DNA of 32,801 nt, taken from the NCBI GenBank assembly GCA_016931085.1, contig JAFGFO010000211.1, forward strand, positions 1-32,801. Reading direction: 5' to 3'. How positions within the stretch are numbered: position 1 is the stretch's first letter; every line of letters begins with the position of its first letter. Under the pieces are notes generated by a model that was not told the DNA's origin, ran no database searches, and was given only the letters and a program-made list of their open reading frames with translations. The translations under genes were made by a program, and so were the position numbers. Positions 29,990 through 32,801 of this stretch are shown in pieces. The stretch is from Thermoflexales bacterium. GTDB lineage: Bacteria > Chloroflexota > Anaerolineae > Fen-1058.

Positions 29990-32251
29990 TCATAGGTTTT
30001 TGCGAGGCATCTCGTGGTTGGGCATGGGCAACGTAAACCAAAAGAGGCTGCCGGCCTCGGGCTGACTGGACACGCCAACCTGACCGCCCAGCTTTTCAAT
30101 AATCCGTCGCACGATAGACAGCCCCAGCCCGTGCCCCTTGGCGCGAACCTGGTCAAGCCGTTCGAAAGGAGTGAACAAATTCATCTGCGCCTCCGCGCTC
30201 AGGCCGGGGCCATTGTCGCGCACCCAAAAGCGCGCTTTGCCATCTGCCTGTATCATGGCACCCACTTCCACCTGTGGCGGCTGCCCGCCATACTTGATGG
30301 CGTTGCTGATATAGTTGGCCCACACCTCTTCCACCCACGGCGCATAGCCCAACGCCGCCGGCCAAGCCATTTCATCGAGCAGGGTGATTTGGGCACGCTG
30401 GTCTTGAATGAGAAGGTGCAAACGTTCAATAGCTTCCCGGACCACGCAGCCCATATCAAGCGCTTCGAGTGCAACCTCTTGCTTGCGGACGCCGGCCAGC
30501 AGCATCAATTCTTCAATGATCCTATCGAGTTTTTTCCCGGTCTGAAGAATGTGGCGCAGGGCATCGGCGATCTCCTCGTGAGACATGGCGAACCGGTCGC
30601 TGGCCAAAACTGTGGCAAAACCGATTATGATGCCAACCGGGTTTTTGAGATCGTGCGCCACGGTGTGGGCAAAAGTATCCAATTCGGCGTTTTGCGCCGC
30701 TAACTGGTCGGCGTATTGGTGCAGCGCCTCTTCCGCTCGCTGGCGTTCCGTGATGTCGTGAGTCACGGAAAAAAGCAAGGTCCGGCCTTGCACGACGATA
30801 GGTGAGCTATGGACTTCAACGGTGCGCATTTGGCCGTTGGCAAGGCGATAGGGAAAGATGAAATAGTTGCGTTCTTCCCTGAGCGCGCGTTGGCGCTCTT
30901 GCGCCACCTGGTCAGGCGGCAGGGTGTTGATCTCTTCCATCGCCATCGCGCGCAGTTGCGCAATCGAATAACCATAGAATCGGGCGGCGGCCCGATTGGC
31001 ATCCAGGATTTGGCCGGTATCTGGCTCGACCAGGAGCATGATGGCATCGTGCCGCTCAAACATGTTCCGAAAACGTTCCTCGCTCTCGCGCAGCGCTTGT
31101 TCCTTTCGCTCGCGTTCGGCAATTTCCAGCTCCAAACGCCGATTGGCGGAGGCAAGTCCGCGGGCAATGATCGTACCAAGCCCCATAGCGGCAAGCGACG
31201 CTGCGATGCACAGCGCAATCGTGGTCCTTGTACCGATGTCAATCCGCTCCATAACATCGGATTCAGGCAAGCCTGTCACCACGATCCAGTTCAGTCCGTG
31301 CGGATCGCTCAGCTTTGCCGCCGATAAAAAATAACGCTGCCCGTCAATCTCTATCTTCGAAGTGTCATGATCGGGCAGGTGATTCATATCTCCAAAGCGA
31401 CTGATCAGATGCGCCGAAGCCGTGCGAATGAACGGATCGGCGCTCTCGGGTGCCTTGAACCGCTCAAATGCGCTGGCGCCCTTCCGGATCACTTTTTCAG
31501 AAATCGAGGAAGCCACCAGCATGCCATCCTGCTCCATGAGAAACACCTGGCCTGACTTCCCAATTCGCAGTCCTTGAAGAAAATTCGCGATAAAGTCCAA
31601 TGACAGCGCCGACTGCTGCACAGCGATCAAATCTCCGGCGTTATCGTAAATAGGAAGCACCGCGGTAATACCGATACCGCTGTCTCCCGCCCAGACATAG
31701 ATAGGGCTCCAAGCCGCTTTGCCGGCCTGAACAGCGGCTTGATACCATGAACGGCTTCGGGCGTCATAATCTGGCGATTCGGTCAGTAAGCGAATCACGT
31801 TGCCCTGACTGTCAACCAGATCGACGCGATAGGTGTTGTCCTCATCCCGGTTCATCAAACTGCTGCTGAAGAAACCTTCTTCTCTGCGCCCGGCGCCGGC
31901 AAAATTTCCCTGTTTTTCTATGCCGATAGCGACAGTAGCTACGGAATCAAACGCTTCAAGCTGTTGGATATATAGCGGGTGTAAGCCTTCCAAATCTTGA
32001 ATCATGGCGGGGTCTTGAGCGATCATATCCGCATTCAGCCGGTTGAGGCGATGGGGCATTGCCAGATAATCGCCGAGCTTTTCCTCAACGTTTACGAGAA
32101 TCTGAACTTGTAATTGTCCTGCCAAATCCTCAACCGAATGCCTTCCGTTTTGAAGTGACATATAACCGATCAGTCCGCTCGTTGCTGCAATGAGTAAGAC
32201 AAAAGATGACGACAAAACGACCAGCGTTGACAATTTATTAACTCGTACCAT
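29990..32251 (-). CDS. dCache-PAS hybrid-type sensor histidine kinase
   Basis: 753-aa membrane sensor kinase. The start is ATG 32251, since GAGGAGA lies 3-4 nt upstream; the earlier in-frame ATG 32272 would put that site inside the gene. Membrane helices at 9-30 and about 343-365 enclose an extracytoplasmic double-Cache domain with the SRSWYQAA signature (166-173). A PAS domain (about 390-505) ends in THDITERQRAEE. A HisKA domain with HTVAHDLKNPVG (phospho-acceptor His533) and a HATPase_c with NYISNAIKYGG, RDNGPGL and GHGLGLSIV follow. No receiver domain is present and no response regulator gene is adjacent. The ligand is unknown; dCache domains often bind amino acids or organic acids. Confidence 0.92.
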   Translation of the reverse strand: MVRVNKLSTLVVLSSSFVLLIAATSGLIGYMSLQNGRHSVEDLAGQLQVQILVNVEEKLGDYLAMPHRLNRLNADMIAQDPAMIQDLEGLHPLYIQQLEAFDSVATVAIGIEKQGNFAGAGRREEGFFSSSLMNRDEDNTYRVDLVDSQGNVIRLLTESPDYDARSRSWYQAAVQAGKAAWSPIYVWAGDSGIGITAVLPIYDNAGDLIAVQQSALSLDFIANFLQGLRIGKSGQVFLMEQDGMLVASSISEKVIRKGASAFERFKAPESADPFIRTASAHLISRFGDMNHLPDHDTSKIEIDGQRYFLSAAKLSDPHGLNWIVVTGLPESDVMERIDIGTRTTIALCIAASLAAMGLGTIIARGLASANRRLELEIAERERKEQALRESEERFRNMFERHDAIMLLVEPDTGQILDANRAAARFYGYSIAQLRAMAMEEINTLPPDQVAQERQRALREERNYFIFPYRLANGQMRTVEVHSSPIVVQGRTLLFSVTHDITERQRAEEALHQYADQLAAQNAELDTFAHTVAHDLKNPVGIIIGFATVLASDRFAMSHEEIADALRHILQTGKKLDRIIEELMLLAGVRKQEVALEALDMGCVVREAIERLHLLIQDQRAQITLLDEMAWPAALGYAPWVEEVWANYISNAIKYGGQPPQVEVGAMIQADGKARFWVRDNGPGLSAEAQMNLFTPFERLDQVRAKGHGLGLSIVRRIIEKLGGQVGVSSQPEAGSLFWFTLPMPNHEMPRKNL

Positions 32252-32304
32252 CTGTCTCTCCTCAAGTATCATCTCAATAATCCGGGGACGCCGGGCTTCG
32301 GGCC

Positions 32305-32338
32305 AGACTTCCGAAGTCTAAGAAGACTTCGGAAGTCT
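32305..32338. repeat. Perfect 15-bp hairpin with 4-nt loop
   Basis: AGACTTCCGAAGTCT (32305-32319) and AGACTTCGGAAGTCT (32324-32338) are exact reverse complements around AAGA. The geometry equals that of the hairpin at 6566-6599, and both begin with AGAC. It lies about 55 bp upstream of the dCache kinase start. Confidence 0.8.
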
Positions 32339-32565
32339 TCCATCCCCCCGCTTTTTTGAAAAGATACCTCCTCAATTTATCCCATTTTCCGGCTGCGGAC
32401 CTGAAGGCTTTGCGCCAGTTTGTCTTGGATCACTTGGATATTCTTGGCATTGTAATCTACTTTTCTATTCGGTGCAAATTCAGTGACCTCACTGGGTGCC
32501 CGTCACGTTTTTGCGCAAATCAGCGTCTGGAAGCCCGGTTCTCCTCGAAATTGGACGGGCTAATT

Positions 32566-32586
32566 CCTCCCCCTTGATGGGGGAGG
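32566..32586. repeat. GC-rich hairpin CCTCCCCC/GGGGGAGG
   Basis: An 8-bp perfect stem (32566-32573 with 32579-32586) around TTGAT. It is followed 40 bp later by a related C-run/G-run pair (CCCCTCCC and GGGGAGGGG at about 32627-32668). This type of purine/pyrimidine palindrome looks like a dispersed intergenic repeat, though only one cluster is in the window. Confidence 0.6.
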
Positions 32587-32801
32587 TTAGGAGAGGGTGA
32601 AATAGAGCGGATTGAGTGCTTTTCCCCCTCCCCTAGCCCCTCCCTTCGGTCGCCACCAGGGGAGGGGAATTGCGGCGCACGCAAAACTCTGACGCACACC
32701 CGACGGCCTTGAGGGCGAGCGTTTCACGCTGGGGACTAATTTCACGCTTTGGAGTTGAGGCTTTAGCCGGAGAAACCGCCTAAAGGCTCAAATCCAGTGA
32801 A

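Larger units (their letters stand above)
32252..32801. other. Window-end intergenic region with palindromes
   Basis: No convincing gene is seen. A 73-codon open frame from TTG 32356 has no ribosome-binding site or recognisable motif. The region holds the 15-bp hairpin at 32305-32338, the GC-rich hairpin at 32566-32586, a C-rich/G-rich stretch at about 32624-32669, and an imperfect palindrome near 32757-32792. Confidence 0.55.

Noticed and set aside
32356..32577. 73-codon plus-strand frame near the window end
   Set aside because: TTG start without a ribosome-binding site, no known motif, and its 3' part is palindromic repeat sequence. A remnant of a gene is possible but cannot be supported.

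Overview
The window looks like a chromosomal segment of a GC-rich, multidomain-sensor-rich bacterium, most likely a member of the Chloroflexota (Anaerolineae/Caldilineae-like). This rests on overall gene flavour: a CpaE-like REC fusion, a MASE1/PAS sensor, HisKA_2 kinases, GYD proteins, a DUF362 protein, and an HDAC11-like deacetylase. It also rests on the many short palindromic and heptameric intergenic repeats. The taxonomic call is inference; there is no rRNA or tRNA here. TGA, TAG and TAA are all used as stops, so the genetic code is standard.

Layout. 1-375: no recognised gene, ending in copy 1 of a ~150 bp dispersed repeat that abuts a truncated transposase (376-899). 900-1359: intergenic, with two identical promoter-like TGTGGTACAAT boxes. 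1360-6555 (+): signal peptidase I, a ClpA/ClpC-type double AAA+ unfoldase, a YbjN-domain protein overlapping an unknown 180-aa protein, and a receiver/MinD-like (CpaE-type) fusion. 6592-9181 (-): two tandem GYD-domain paralogues, a pentapeptide-repeat protein and an NfeD/STOPP membrane serine protease, apparently one operon. 9268-10233 (+): HDAC-family deacetylase, probably translated from a leaderless mRNA. 10259-15857 (-): DUF362 membrane protein, permuted NlpC/P60 (YiiX-like) peptidase, degenerate SIR2-like protein and a membrane-anchored zinc-ribbon protein with about six OB folds. 15995-20170 (+): a GH13 lipoprotein that has lost its catalytic residues, a coiled-coil protein with gyrase-A C-terminal-like repeats, and a YegD-like Hsp70. 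20240-32251 (-): trypsin-like protease preceded by a free-standing copy of its N-terminal domain, an MBL-fold protein without metal ligands, a PAS-HisKA_2 kinase with an upstream MASE1-PAS-PAS sensor, an AlaX editing enzyme, a small membrane protein, imidazolonepropionase, an M23 lipoprotein preceded by a small membrane gene interrupted by an in-frame TGA, and a dCache-PAS histidine kinase. 32252-32801: palindromes and GC-rich repeats, no convincing gene.

The most unusual theme is how tightly repeats are fused to gene ends. Four genes (deacetylase, Hsp70, protease, MBL protein) all take their TAG stop from the same TAGGGGC palindrome arm. The NfeD gene takes its TGA from a perfect 15-bp hairpin. 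The AlaX and HutI genes stop inside 7-bp tandem repeats. The second theme is pseudo-enzymes: the GH13 and MBL proteins keep their folds but have lost the residues that do chemistry, and the SIR2-like and CpaE-like proteins also lack key motif residues.
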